A DNA stretch of 64,000 nt from Ligula intestinalis (GCA_036362985.1 JAYGXS010000005.1:53732092-53796091); one strand, 5' to 3'; shown: positions 21,919 through 34,439, numbered from the stretch's first letter. Notes: a model not told the origin generated them from the sequence alone. Numbers and translations are program-made.

Positions 21919-24900
21919 GCCTCATGGTGAAGGCTCGAGAGAGAGCTCTAATGGCAATATTGACGGACGAGTGGGTCCTCTGACTCATCGGTGTACGCCT
22001 AATGCAACTTTATATATATAAATTCTGGGTAGTTGTTCACCGACCGGTTACGGTATATTTTTTGGAAGTCTCAAATACTAATGAATAATCACACTGCAGG
22101 AGATAGTTTGAAGACTATGTCGTTAAATGTCACTGTCAACTGAATACTGAATTATTAAAATTAACAAAGCTGATATAGCAGGAACAGCATAGAAACCACT
22201 GGTGTACATCCCGAGGAGCGGTGTGCTTCGTATCTACACTATATTGCAGCATAAGCTTCGATGCATACGTGTCTGGGTTTTTATCTAGAATATAAAACTG
22301 GAAATGTATTACTTAATATCTAAAAACTGTTCGCCCATATCAAGCATAATTAAGAATAGCCGATTACCGTTAACTTTGAATTGTGTCAAAATAAATGTGT
22401 GATTGGTTGAATTTCGTACCAACAGGCATTCACACTTTGTAGTTATTCGTGATGCTTCTGGACATTGTCACGTGTTCGTAGCCTGAGGAGAGCTGGGATA
22501 ATAGCATGAGGCGTTTTGGAGTAAAAGCAGACAGATAAAAAGGGAGCATTCTCACTTGAGGTGTCTGTGCACGGAATTCTTTGCAAACTTTGAAGAGATG
22601 GAATAAAGTTACGATTCGGCGCACTGCGAAAGATGAGGTTCAGAACACATAAGTGTAACTACGAGCGCTGGATAATGATTATCGCTCGTTGATTTGGAAT
22701 GGATGCGTGCCTTAGTACGGCGTATTCGTAGGCCCGTGTACTTAGCAGTAGGGTAAATAATGCCCGTATTAAAGTGCTTAATGTCTGAGGAAGTATCGGT
22801 CATGACAGAGACGCAATTCACCTTCGGGTGTTTGCCCAAGGACTGGATGCGCAGTCAATTTGTGTTTGCAAATACAAATGTTCCTATCTAGACCCGTACA
22901 GTCGATGTGACGTAACTTTTGCAGTGTTAAATAAAAGGCTTTTATATAGTATCTGTTAGAAAGGCGGCCTGAGTTGGTGTTGTCTTACTGATTAGCAGGA
23001 TGTATAATCATAAGAGATTTTAAGTATTCAGGAAGGTAAGTTATGTGAATAAACGCTTTCGATTATTCATCACAAATACACTAATGTAAAGAAGGGTAGA
23101 GTTAACATAAGTTAATGCAAGCAATGAGTATTAATTACAGAGGAGGTGTTAAGGGCTCAAGGTGGCCAGACTCTAGCCATAATTAGAGACCAGTGAGGAG
23201 GACAGGGGTCTGTCAATTAGCTCATGTCACCCCATCGTCATTGTCCCGCGATGTGTTGGGGCGTTAGGACGCAAGGTGTCTTCGTCTCATGACGGCGTAG
23301 GTGGCTTACTGTTGCTGCCTCCTGTCTGTTCAGCGGCATGGTAGTAAGCGAGTGTAATGACGTTGAAGTGATTTCGGCCACGGTGGTCTTAGTGCCTGTA
23401 CAGCAGATTTTAAGTGCAGCAATGTTCCGGCGTTTTACTACACTTTTTTTCTGCAAAGTTCTAGAAATCATACCCACGAAAACATGGCTGGTAACACAGC
23501 ATATTCTACTTGCTTATTTGTTGAAATCCTCATACCTTGAAATCTATTTCTTAGAAATAAGGCTTTAAAATATCCTTTCGAACGTTCATTTTGTGGAAAG
23601 TTTTATCTACTTTACACTTTCACTCGAAAAGGTTATCTTCAATTTACAAAAATTGAAAACCTAATACATTTTAAGCTTTTGAAGTATGTGTTCAGATAGA
23701 ACGGCCTCTGTCCGCTGACAAATTCTGCGTACAAAGTTTACAATGTAGCCCTTATCCATTACGGAATCTTATGAGTTTGTGTGGTGATGGGGGAGTGCAT
23801 TTTGCCATAAACTTTAACTTATCAACTTGTAACTTTATGAAGTTTAAGGTCAAATTCATGAGGGAATGAAAAACTTCAATGCATAACTTCTGCTAGCCAA
23901 AAATTGTAGGAAGACAGAAAATTCTGCTAGAAGTGCAAGTGGATTACGTTTGTATTTTTCTTATGTAAAGTACATTGGGACGTAAGGGGCATCGAAAAGA
24001 GTTGGAACAACATTTTATTTAACAGCTACTTTAATCAGCATGGATTTCCAGGACAGTCAGTAAGAAGCTCAAAAGCCGGTCACGTATTTGGCCAAAAGTA
24101 TGCTAGTGCCATGCTCCCCGAATAATATTGAACTGCAGAGCCCGATTTTTTTCTATATCAGGTAACTAGGAGCTGATGTTTTTCCCATTTTTGGCTAACC
24201 GTTTTTGAATTCATTTGAGTTTTTTTGCTTTTTTGCATGCAGGGAAATAAAAATACATAGAAACACACGGATAACGCTGAGGTGTAGTTTTTGTGTTTTT
24301 TAAAATTTACAATATCCTCACCTAGTTTTTAAAGAGAAATTTTATTATCTCTCTATTTATTCACACGTGATTTACGACGCCGTTAAGAGTGTTGCGTGTG
24401 TCCATAACACCTGCATGCTTGACGAAACAAAGTACGCATTTTGTGACAACTCACAAAACAATAAACATTATTCCCATCAGCCTGGGAATTTTAGATTTGC
24501 TTGGACTGTGTCGCTATTAGGGAGAGGTGGTCGCTATTTTCCAACACTGGCCACTGTGTATTAAAAGTGCACACACTCATATGGGCAATGTGATATCAAT
24601 CAGGAAAGTTGCGCAAATTCACGAGATGGCTGGCTAAAATAACTCGAAGAAAAATATTATTACTTTAGTATTGGATTATAATTTGTTTAGAAAAGATGCA
24701 ATTTATTTGACCAAATTGGGTAAAAACTCGCAAATTTTGAACCCAGAAAATATATATTTCAAGGCGGATATACAAGGAGCGCTATTACCCCTGAGCTACG
24801 TGACCCAGACTGCGGATCGTGGGCTTAAGCATATTTTTGTCAATTACCCAGCTCAGTCTGCATAGTCTCAACACTTCGAACAGTAGTATCCTAGCTCTAG

Positions 24901-25570
24901 TAGCTAAAACTTTAGGAAATAACCAGGGCAAGCATTGTTGTGCTCTGAGCCTCAAAAACCTACTCTACTCAGAGTAGCGAAAATCCAGGTCCCCACTCCT
25001 ACGTGAGATCGAGGGAACACGGGCTCAGATCTGACTCCAATCAGTCCCATTTCTGACCAAATGTCAGCGTAAGTTATAGTACCAGCAGCAGTATAAACGG
25101 TAGTTGCAGTAGTAAAAATATGAGACTGGGACTCTTAGAATCTTTCTGAGCACCTACTATAGGTGACTGAGAGTAGATAGTGCAGAAGTATCAGCGCAAA
25201 AGGCTACTGTCACTTAAGACTAAGTTAGGCAGTGTTTGTGGCTGCATTGGAGAAAGTGGCTTACGCCCAATTTCTGTTCGGTCATCTCGACTTTGTCTTG
25301 TCACCGGCTCAAGCCGGGAGAGGGTTCAGAGTGGACTTGATGGTTGCTTGTCTACTTTCACTATACCTGACTACAGTCACCATCCCGGTTGAGTTGCTAG
25401 GGCACATCAGGAGAAATTTAAAAAAATTAAAAAATTAGAACGCATAAAAGTAAACAATGATAGAAAGAATTGTTTAATTAACCGAATATTTGCCTGCAGT
25501 AATCAAAAAGGCCCAACAGTGTCCAGTTGTGCCCAATCAGCAACTCAATATAATTCCTCTGTCACCTCCA
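21919..25570. other. 3.6 kb with no recognised gene
   Basis: No motif of a known family is visible on either strand. The sequence is AT-rich; the frames are short and look random. Confidence 0.5.
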
Positions 25571-25575
25571 TAGGG

Positions 25576-25765
25576 GTGATATACGTGAAAATGCGAGGTT
25601 CCGCCATCAAATCCCGTGCATTGTCTCCCAACGAGGAAGAAGAGGGGGTGGAGGCAAGTTTATAGACCGAGCGCGTTCTTGAAACTTCAGTCAAAATATA
25701 TTTCGGTCCATGAACGTGCCCCCTCTTCTTAGTCCTTCTCCTCGGGGGATGATGCACGCGAGAGA
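25576..25765. repeat. PLE terminal-repeat pair without interior
   Basis: A GAGGAAGAAGAGGGGGTGGA-containing arm (about 25617-25667) faces its inverse (about 25705-25758, CCCCCTCTTCTTAG). The short centre contains TTCTTGAAACTTCAGTC, like the hammerhead 3' core of the PLE at 26.57 kb. It looks like two terminal repeats joined after loss of the coding part. Confidence 0.55.
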
Positions 25766-26469
25766 TGATATGCAGACTACATACAGTCGAAGATTGTGTC
25801 CAGTTGGGTCATTTTAATTATCGCGTGCAAATATTCGGTGATTTAAATTAGCAATTTGCGAACCTGCATTCAACTATTACCGACTTTCAAGTACCGCATG
25901 CCCTGATTTTATTCCGTTCCAACAGTAAATGTTTGAAATTTCCACGTATTCTATGGGATGTTTCAAAATTTATTTACCATTTAAGTCACTGTAAATGCAT
26001 AATTTAAAATTCGTTTCACCTTCAAGATATAGTAGAAACTGCCGATGTTATTTAACTGGGTTTTCAACGTCTGCATTCACCCTTACTCTTGTTCCAGTCG
26101 ACGCACCGTTTATAAGAAGAAGGGCTTAATTTGCAGACACACATTTCATTTGATAGTTGAGCACATTCTCGTTCAATGGCTCTTCCCAGTCTGCCAGCTG
26201 TTGCCAGTTTTACAGCTTCTGCCTAGATTGCACTGCTCTACATATTCTAAAAACCAACTTAAAATAGTCCGCAGCCACATCATGCAGTCCACCGGTTACG
26301 CAAAATCTCGCCAAAGCAGGCTGTTTCAGCACTACGTGCATTTGGAGGATACCCACCTGGCTGTCTATATACTTATACTTAAAGCTTATCCTGGCCAAAA
26401 ATATTGGTTCCAATGGATTAAGTGTAAAAACACAAATTCAATGAATTTGTCTTACAGTTTTTAAAGTTT
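25766..26469. other. No recognised feature
   Basis: The longest frame (26045-26464) has no recognisable motif and I do not call it a gene. Confidence 0.5.
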
Positions 26470-27250
26470 ATATGCCGAAAGATTCGGGGTCCAGATATGT
26501 TACCCCGTTCATCATCTCCCAAAGATAAGGAAGAGGAAGAGGGGGCGGGTTCATGGATCAAATTATATTTGGACTGACGTTTCGAAAACCTTCTCGCTAC
26601 CATCGTCAGGGTGTGCTTGGTGGCTTTGAGTTAGCCAACCTTGCCGTCTGCCTCAAATTATACCGGTGTTGGACGTGTGAAATTTGACCTGCCCATTCGT
26701 TGCTGACCCTATTTGGTCACCCGGAGGTTGGCTGCTGGCGGGCTTGCGTGACCTTCGTCCCCTTTGCGGTCAGCCTAGTTGTAGGCGAGTCAATATGCTT
26801 GCTGGCCTCCCCCACGTCAAATGGTGGATCGATCACTTGTTGTTGTTGTTCACTTGGGTTGTTCTTTGCCTCGCGGTTGTAACGGTGAGACAGTGTTTGA
26901 TGTTGGTCGCGTGACCTCCGACCTCCACCCCTATTTTCAGTGGGCGTGGGTTCTCGGTCCTGCGTACTCGTTTGCCCTACTGGCTCTTGCAGACTTGATC
27001 CGAGCCTTGTGCGAAGCGCTTGGTAGGCAAGGTTCAAGTCGATAGCTCTGTTGATTGTGCCAGTGGAGGACCAACTTTCCAGCACTAACCTGGCTATTTC
27101 CTCATTGGCCCTGCAGATCACCCTCGCTTTTTCAAAGGCGAATTCGTGTTTGAGCTGTTGCCCATGGCCATAGACTAAAAAAACTTGCCTTTGCGATTGA
27201 TTGCAAGTTGATGTTCTTTTTTAAAGTGCATTCGAAAACCTTATATTTTG
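26470..27250 (-). mobile_element. Penelope-like element 3' part with hammerhead-like terminus
   Basis: The minus frame 26717-27121 begins with the conserved PLE endonuclease end (IARLVLESWSS, TINRAIDLNLAYQALRTRL). A low-complexity Gln/Arg-rich tail follows. The minus hammerhead-like core lies at 26570-26612. The GIY-YIG core is not seen, so it is truncated. Confidence 0.7.
26570..26612 (-). ncRNA. Hammerhead-ribozyme-like motif
   Basis: The minus strand reads CTGACGA (26609-26603), a segment with possible GAGAA/TTTTC pairing, then CGAAAC (26584-26579) and GTC. It satisfies CUGANGA and GAAA but helix II is imperfect. Confidence 0.45.
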
Positions 27251-27384
27251 ACCTCCGCAACAATATCTGGGCATGGTAACCTTCACCCGGATATTCAGCC
27301 GCCCGGGAGTTTCACTTTAAAGCATCAAAGACACCATATCTGATCAACAATCGACTGTATAGAGGAGAATATACGAGTTCCAGG

Positions 27385-28118
27385 CAACAGTTCCGAAGAA
27401 TATGCGATCACTGGAACAAGGACTTTATTTTCCTGAAGTTTCGGATTCCGTCGGGAAACGGCTGGAGTCGTTTACCGGATCTGGTGTAGTTGTGGACAAA
27501 GCAACTACGTCGGAGAAACTGGGAGATTACTCCATACTCCAATGGCCGAGCATGCAGCGGTGGTGAGGAAGAAAGACGTCAACTCCCAGGTTGCAGCTCA
27601 CTCAACGGGACCCGGCCATATTTTCAACTTTGACGAGGCCGAAATCTTCGCAAGAGGGGACAACCGCGTGAGCCGCGAGCTGCTCGAGTCATGGTTCTCA
27701 GGCCCCCAGTCCATCAACAAGCGCAACGATTTGGCGTTTCCATATGGTGTACTGAGAAATTTCATGAACACGAGAATCAGTCACGTGGGAAGGACTGGGT
27801 GCAACTCTGACGACAGCAGGCGTAATTATCGAGCAATTATCAAACCTGCATCTGACGCGGACAAGAACGCTCTTGCAGTTAATGAGCAATCACCGGACCA
27901 ATAAAGACCTCCAGTGATGGCTAAAGGAACGGAAAATTATAGTACGCATGCGGGTGACCGCTGTGAACTATAAATACCGTGCAATCTGTGCATATATCAC
28001 CCCTTATCTGCGCATGTCTCAGACCTGTTTACGATTACCTATGACTAAGGATTCCCGATGGAATCCGAAACGTCAGGAAAATAAACTCCTTGTTCCAGTG
28101 ATCGCATCTTCTTCTTCG
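27385..28118 (+). mobile_element. Short PLE derivative: inverted ends around an endonuclease C-terminal half
   Basis: The ends, about 27390-27455 and 28047-28112, are reverse complements (ATGCGATCACTGGAACAAGG / ccttgttccagtgatcgcat). A plus frame from about 27464 to 27903 is open and encodes VVYRIWC, CGQSNYVGETGRLL, AEHAA, GPGHIFNFDEAEI and NRVSRELLESWF, a complete-looking PLE GIY-YIG endonuclease. The right end has a perfect 7-bp stem (GGATTCC/GGAATCC) before GAAACGTC. The reverse transcriptase is missing, although the endonuclease frame has no stop. Confidence 0.8.
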
Positions 28119-29439
28119 GAATCGACTGTATCTTTTGAATAGGTGATCTGCTTGGGGAGCTATAATTTAACTCTTCGCCCGAAGTCCATCAAATTGAATT
28201 ATCTAATCCCCAGATTTTAGTGCTTTTCATCGCCTTTGTGACAGAAAGCTCAGCTGACACTATTCTTATTGATATTCACGTCAGAGACTGATTATTGCAT
28301 TACTGCAATGAAGTCCGTGGACATATTAAACAAATCAAAATCGGCAGACCTGCTTTTTAATTTTCTCTTTATTAGGTCTCAAGCTCAACATATGCCAGTT
28401 CTGGACATCCAAAAGTGAAGCCGAAATAAGAAATCAATAAATTAAAGGGGTGTGAGTGAAAAATATATTCAATATTTTCTGGACTTGCTTAACAGGCGGT
28501 AGAGGTTATGACCTAAGCACTAGGTCAGCCGGGCAACTTAAATGTGTAGTTATTTGTTTTCGTAGAAGCACGATTTGGCAGGATGTCCTCATGTTTATAT
28601 ACTACTGCACAGGCCTAATGAGGCTGAATCAAAAAAGGCGTTTATTGATTTGCTGTAAAAGAGCTGATCAACCCATCCTACCTGGGAAGTCAGGAAACAT
28701 TAATAATAAAATTTGTTGGTAGTCGGAAATTTTGGGACGTGTGGGTATACTGTTAATATTCAAATTCACACTTTTAGGCGGATGTTTTAGTAGATACGTA
28801 GCAGTATAAAATGTCAACTGGCATTGACGAAAGCGCGATCAGATAACATCCCAGCAAGAACGCGGAGACCACAAAATACTAGACGTCTCTGTCAACGTTG
28901 GCGGTTATCGGAGTAAAATCTAGTAGCAGTCACCAAAAAGCAGGTGTTTGCACCCGCAACGGGCCCGTTTAAAATATATGTCTATTAAAATGGAAAAAAG
29001 CGGCATCCTTTCGAGCTGTGTCAGGATTTTAACTGCCGATCCGTAACCTTGACAGGATTATGACGCTGATATTCAGCAGGTTCGTGAGCGGTTGTTTTCG
29101 TTAATCGCAGTGTTCCCTGCGACTGACATATAAAATCTCTAGGGGCTTCAGATGGGCTTAATTACCATTTAGCGAGTTATTATATGACTAAGAAGCCGGA
29201 AATCATTTTCAACACTTTCTCCTTAAGCTAGCACATCTCACCTTTTGTACAGAGAAAATACCTTAAGTCATAGCCCGGTTAGATGTGCATATTTGTGGGA
29301 AAACGTTATTCAATTATGCGCGGAATGAGAAATAGCGTAAACGTGGGGAAAATTCGTGAACATAGATCAATATTGAGGAATTTTTCTAACATCCAGTCGT
29401 TAAACACTTTTGCGCAGACCCAGGGTCATCCTCTCCACA
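28119..29439. other. No recognised feature
   Basis: 1.3 kb without a recognisable motif. Confidence 0.5.
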
Positions 29440-29560
29440 AGAATGTTTTCTACAGGAACTAATAAAAGTACATCTCCTGTGCTACTGTTTATGCAAATGT
29501 CCCTAATGAAGAATCCGCGGCGGACTTCGAAGCGTCTGGCGAAAAAATGTGATAAAATCT
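29440..29560 (+). repeat. Decayed solo PLE terminal repeat
   Basis: CTAATGAAGAATCCGCGGCG and CTTCGAAGCGTCTGGCG at 29502-29541 are a mutated version of the hammerhead-bearing terminus at 48.94 kb; both conserved core elements carry substitutions. Confidence 0.5.
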
Positions 29561-29929
29561 GAGGAAGTCTTATATATTCGGAGTTTCTGTCACGCCGCTA
29601 TTCTTAAGAAAACTGAGTCTGCCGAAAAAACAGTGAACCGTGTGAGGTGAAACCAGTTAGTATTCAATGTTCGTCGCAATATTTGATTTATATCTCACGG
29701 GTCAGACAATGAAGCAATTTAACTAGAATGTTGGCCAACATTTGGTAATATATAATAAAGCACTTCACTAAGCTGATATCTGAAATATGCTTCGAAGCGA
29801 CTAAAAACCGAATCGATGCTGCGTTACCTTTGAGACAAAAATCAATAATCTTTAATCAGTTAACATATCATGAAAAGCCCAGTGTTTGACTGAGCTTGCT
29901 TTTACAGGACATCAGGCTAAGGCTGGATA

Positions 29930-30345
29930 ATTGTGGTTTTTAAGCCAGAAATGGCCATCCCGTTCTCAGTTATCGTTGTCAGTAGTGTCTTAGTTGCAAA
30001 AACTACTGACAGTTCGACCGCCGTTTCCGTCGATGTACACAACGAGCTTCAGCAGGCTGAGGCCAACGCGGTGACACCCGCGGGAAGTGGACTCGCAGAG
30101 AATCTACCCTCCCCCCCACTCTCTGACCACACCCGCGCCCGATGTCAAGACAAATGTCGAGAAGACTGGAGATGGGGAGGGTGCAGGCTGCTGGCGAGTC
30201 CAACACTCCACTTCGCGTCACAGCACCACCGCTTGCTAGGGGCCTCGCATATGCGGGAGTGCCATACAGGCCACATTAAGAAGAAACCATTGAAGCCTGA
30301 CTCTCAGCTCGCCATTCAGCCATTCCACACTGAACTGAATTGAAC
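29930..30345. other. GC-richer block of unknown nature
   Basis: It begins with an AGCCAGAAATGGCCATCCCG stretch like the SINE-like tail and continues with GC-rich sequence (CCTCCCCCCCACTCTC). A 136-codon plus frame and a 72-codon minus frame overlap here, but neither shows a motif. Probably repeat-derived. Confidence 0.4.
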
Positions 30346-30732
30346 CCGCGTGGTTTAAATTTTTGAGCAAGACGAAGGCAAAGTTATTTCAACTTCGACG
30401 TCGCAAGAAATTGTCTTCAGAGTAAAACTGAATAAAAAAACACAGTGTTATACGATCCTCCGTCCAATTTCCTTGAATACCCTCGCTGTTCGACCAGGAA
30501 TTTTTCTCCAAATCGAGCATCTTGCTGGGATTATTGGCTTGGTTTCCACACGCTGCCTGTCCAAATCAAATTCTTCAGGGTCACTGAGGAATATCTGCGG
30601 AGAGGCTGAGCCTAAAATTTATATACTGCTGTGTATTAATTGATATACTGCTTGTGTATAATTGTTGCAGACTCACAGATCCCCATGTAACAAATCGCTA
30701 GCGATCGCTACGGACGTTCACCAGAATGTCCA

Positions 30733-31045
30733 ATAATTCACTACGCCGCCGTTCTGTGTCCCCACGCAAACGTACGCACCGAACGCGTGCGCGCTTGCTC
30801 AGAGTTTTTCAAACCCCCCTCCCCCTTTGCGCAGCCCTCGTATGGCGTCAGAGTCCGCGCACCCGTTATCAGCAGAAAGTAACGATCCTTTCTCATGAGA
30901 CGCGCTGCTTGGGCTACGACGAATACCTGGTCACGCCTCTTAGTCAACTTAATCGGTACCCGGCCGCGCGAACGCCACCCTCCCCCTACCACTTACTTCA
31001 CTCACCCCTCCCCCTTATTTCGCGCTCGCTGGCGCGCGCACTCAG
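30733..31045. repeat. 313-bp CpG-rich direct repeat, copy 1
   Basis: It starts ATAATTCACTACGCCGCC and ends CTGGCGCGCGCACTCAG. An equally long copy at 32093-32405 differs at about 16 positions by eye (about 95 percent identity). It is far richer in CG dinucleotides than its surroundings. The two copies are read in different frames, so it is probably not coding. Confidence 0.85.
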
Positions 31046-31345
31046 GTTCGCGCGTAGAGGACGATAAGGATCGGCGAGTGCAACCATCCATCATAGGGTC
31101 CGAATTTGGGTCAGATTTGGTGATAGTGATTTCTGTAGGAGGCCCGGCAGCGAGAACGGACGCAACAGCTTTTGATCGTGGGACCGGCTGTATTGATTTC
31201 TGCAATCTTTAAGTCGTCGTCATTTGGAGAAATTTCATTTGGTCAGAAAGTGTCACAGGGGGAACATCCGCTCTTCTGCGAAAAACGCTCTTCCAATTGT
31301 TTTATTATTACCATCTGCCACTAACTGTTTTTTTCCTTTGCAGGA

Positions 31346-32257
31346 ATAAAACTATACTGTCCCAGGTGCTATGAGGCAAGTCCCTATCCACGGCGTTTGG
31401 AAGGCGGTACTGGTGGCAAGCATAGGGAGATGTCATCTGCATAGAGCGGTTCGTATCGTGGTGCTTGTTTATTTTGCGGTAGTATTAAGAGGTATTTTTC
31501 CTCTATCATAGGAAAGAAGTATAAGGTGGCTCTAATCAAGTGGTGTATAGACCGTAAGGTGCCACATAGGACTTCAAACGCTATGCTGAGAATGTGGTCT
31601 CAAATCGTCCCGGTTATTCCGATGGATACGAGAACTCTTCTACGAACTAGTAATATTTACATGGTAGTGAGAATGCATGATGGCAAGTACATGCACGTGG
31701 GTTTGACGACCCAGGTCATAAAGTTAGTCGGGGATAATTTAACAGCGGTTGGGCAGTCCGATGCGAGGACCGCGTTTCTGCCGCTTGAGCAGATTACTCG
31801 GCGCCTCAGTGAGGGACACTTGAGGCCCCATATTCGAAGTCCTCACCTATCAATATTAGCAGCTACTCCTAAACATGCCTACTTTCGCCTTCGCTCAAGA
31901 TTTATGTGCGTAAGGCGAGTTATTTACAGCGAATCTTCGTACTATAAGTTGAGTGTATCGTACATTGAAGTCTCCGAGGTTTTCATTCGGCCCATAAAGT
32001 CATTAGGGCTACGTATTTTTAGGGTAAATTCTCTAATAATGTTAGCGAGGTACAGGTTCAGGAACCCTTCCAGAAGTACAAGGGAGTTCCCGATAATTCA
32101 CTACGCCGCCGTTCTGTGTCCCTACGCGAACGTACGCACCGAACGCGTGCGCGCTTGCTCAGAGTTTTTCAAACCCCCTCCCCCTTTGCGCAGCCCTCGT
32201 ATGGCGTCAGAGTGCGCGCACCCGTTTGCAGCAGAAAGTAACGATCCGTTCTCATGA
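31346..32257 (+). pseudogene. Unrecognised split coding segment between CpG-rich repeats
   Basis: A strong acceptor-like tract (tttttttcctttgcag) precedes a short frame with YCPRCYE (31346-31450). A second acceptor-like end (tctatcatag) at 31510 precedes an open frame reading KVALIKWCID, KVPHRTSNAMLRMW and MDTRTLLRT. From memory this resembles a conserved N-terminal block of proteins in transposon-rich invertebrate genomes (helix, then a P-x-D-x-RTLL motif), but I cannot name the family. The last 55 codons run into the second CpG-rich repeat and are unlikely to be genuine. Confidence 0.4.
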
Positions 32258-32405
32258 AACGCGCTGCTTGGGCCACGACGAACACCTGGTCACGCCTCTC
32301 AGTCAACTCAACCGGTACCCGGCCGCGCGAACGCCACCCTCCCCCTACCAGTAACTTCACTCACCCCTCCCCCCTTATTTCGCGCTCGCTGGCGCGCGCA
32401 CTCAG
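32093..32405. repeat. 313-bp CpG-rich direct repeat, copy 2
   Basis: Downstream copy of 30733-31045, offset by exactly 1360 bp. It lacks TG...CA ends and no primer-binding site follows, so a long terminal repeat is not supported. Confidence 0.85.
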
Positions 32406-32759
32406 ACTATCTCGTTTGTAGTTACGCGGTCAAATTTGACCGTTAACCGTTTTTACTAGCGCAGACACTATCAATTTGACACTTAAACCCACAGCTTGGA
32501 TATCAGATTAGAAGACAAGCACTACATAAGTATTGGCTAACCTATATTTTTGCTGTCTTTTCTGCTCTGGTCAACCCGAAATAGTTTCTACTAGTATAGA
32601 CAATATAGGTTTCGAAATTGTAACCTTAGCCAGGATATAAGAGTAGAATGCAAGTGCAACATAGCTGTAGGTCATCCCAAATTTTGTTGTTATCTGTGCT
32701 CGCAAAACCCAAAATCAACCCCATGGGGAACGCAGACATTCACGACCCAACTGTCGCGT

Positions 32760-32935
32760 CTAGAAGTGGCATCGATCCGCGCACGCTCGCCTCAGGTGGC
32801 GACCGTCTAGACACCTCGGCCATTGCAACTGAGCTGCGAGGGCAGCCGGGAGTTACGTGCACTAACAACAGAGTACGCAGCGAACCGTGGACGCGCGACC
32901 CAGGGGGCGACCGTTTAAACACCTCGGCTACCGCA
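32760..32935. repeat. Imperfect 50-bp direct repeat next to gap
   Basis: GGTGGCGACCGTCTAGACAC at about 32796 and GGGGGCGACCGTTTAAACAC at about 32903, each followed by CTCGGC, belong to a repeated GC-rich unit. A third unit may lie in the adjacent assembly gap. Confidence 0.6.
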
Positions 32936-32945
32936 NNNNNNNNNN
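32936..32945. other. Assembly gap (10 Ns)
   Basis: Ten undetermined bases. The true gap length is unknown and repeats flank it. Confidence 0.99.
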
Positions 32946-33014
32946 TCACTCTTCTCTGTACCTGATCGAAGCGCGACCGTTAGACACAGCATATAGCGTG
33001 GAAACTTTAACCAA

Positions 33015-34228
33015 ATGAGAACCAAAGTGCGCAGCGTAGACTGGAGGGAGGCATTCACCGGGTGTGTCTACGAGGATTGGATGGTGTTAAAGACTGTACT
33101 ACACGGGGTAATCACCAGTTCCTGCCCCATCTCGAAAATGAAAGCCACACATAGGCCCCAGTGGCTAATAAGCACGCTGAAGAGGGAGGTTAAGCGTAAA
33201 GAAAAGCTGTTTCGAACGTATCGGAGAGAGAAAACCACTGAGTCGTACAACAAATTCAAAGCGCAGAGAAATAGGGTTAAGGGCCTTGTACTAAAAACCC
33301 GCCAAAGTTTCGAGAGTGACCTAATAAACCGTGCAGTAGGAAATCCGAAGTTCTTCTACAACTACATTGGGCGATCTACCCGAAATAGAGACCCCACCCC
33401 GTTGTTAAAAACGGATGATGGCGCCAAAATTTGCGAGAACAAAGCAAAGGCCGAGCATCTATCTGGGTTCTTTCAGTCGGTTTTCACGAGAGAGGTCGAG
33501 CTAACCGTTACCAATTTTATTACCGAGGAGATTCCGACTATTGACTCAGTTGTGCTTACAGAAGTTACTGTCCTGCAAGAACTTCTTAAGCTCCAAGACA
33601 CGAAATTGCCAGGACCGGACAGCATACCTGCAAAGCTGTTGAAAGAGCTAGCCGTAGAGATGGCAGAACCCTGCAGTTACTCTTTCGGGCCTCCCTTAAC
33701 ACAGACCAACTGCCATCCGACTGGAAGACAGCGTGGATCTCACCCATACACAAAAGTGGGAGTCGGGCGTCCGCAAACAACTACAGGCCAATAAGCCTTA
33801 CTTCAATATGTTGCAAAATCATGTAGCGAATTATCAAAAAAGAGTTGATGCAATTCTTAGAGCGTCATAGACTTCTTTCTGATAAACAGCACGGATTCCG
33901 TAGAGGACAGTCCTGCTTGACAAATCTGCTCTTCTGTCTAGAGCAATGGACGAGAGCACTCGATCAAGGAAACACGGTGCACGCAGTCTTCATAGATTTC
34001 AAGAAGGCATTCGACACTGTGCCGCATCAAGGTCTCCTATACAAGCTTAGACGTATAGGGGTAACGGGCAATCTTTTGCGATGGATCGAAAACTTTCTGA
34101 CTGGCCGAACTCAAACCGTATGTATTGGTGATCAGCGATCGCCGGAGGTGGCAGTTGCTAGTGGGGTGCCTCAGGGTTCTGTTCTGGGACCTTTTCCTTA
34201 TATATATCGTCCCACTACTAGGCAGTAA
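33015..34228 (+). pseudogene. Non-LTR retrotransposon reverse transcriptase, truncated (CR1/Jockey type)
   Basis: The first frame (33015-33794) has the pre-palm region of CR1/Jockey-like LINEs: KLFRTYRREKTTESYNKFKA, FFQSVFTRE and LPGPDSIPAKLLKELA. A frameshift near 33680 moves the NNYRPISLTS block out of frame, and a stop follows before 33845. The second frame (33845-34228) has DKQHGFRRGQSCLTNLL, FIDFKKAFDTVPH (motif A with the catalytic Asp) and GVPQGSVLGP. Similarity ends there, before the YADD motif. With the frameshift, the stop and the missing 3' part the copy is dead. Confidence 0.85.
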
Positions 34229-34439
34229 GCGTTAGTCAGGAAAATACCTGTTTAATTAGTGAGAAAAGAGGCCGCTGATGTTTTTATCACCTGATTAAAA
34301 CGCTTATTAAAGAGCAACTTATAAGAAGTATTCTGCAGTGGATTAAGCGCCTTTTCATCATTGATTGTAGTTTTGAGGTTTCAGGTTAAGGTGCATCTAC
34401 CCGTAGAACCTAACCAATTATCGGCGTAAAAACCACTGG

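Noticed and set aside
26045..26464. 139-codon plus frame as a gene
   Set aside because: Composition looks like translated AT-rich DNA, with no recognisable domain or splice context.
29933..30343. 136-codon plus frame as a gene
   Set aside because: No motif, competing open frame on the other strand, and it starts within a SINE-like tail.
30733..32405. LTR retrotransposon with 313-bp LTRs
   Set aside because: The repeats lack TG...CA ends, no primer-binding site or polypurine tract is visible, and the interior shows no gag or pol motifs.
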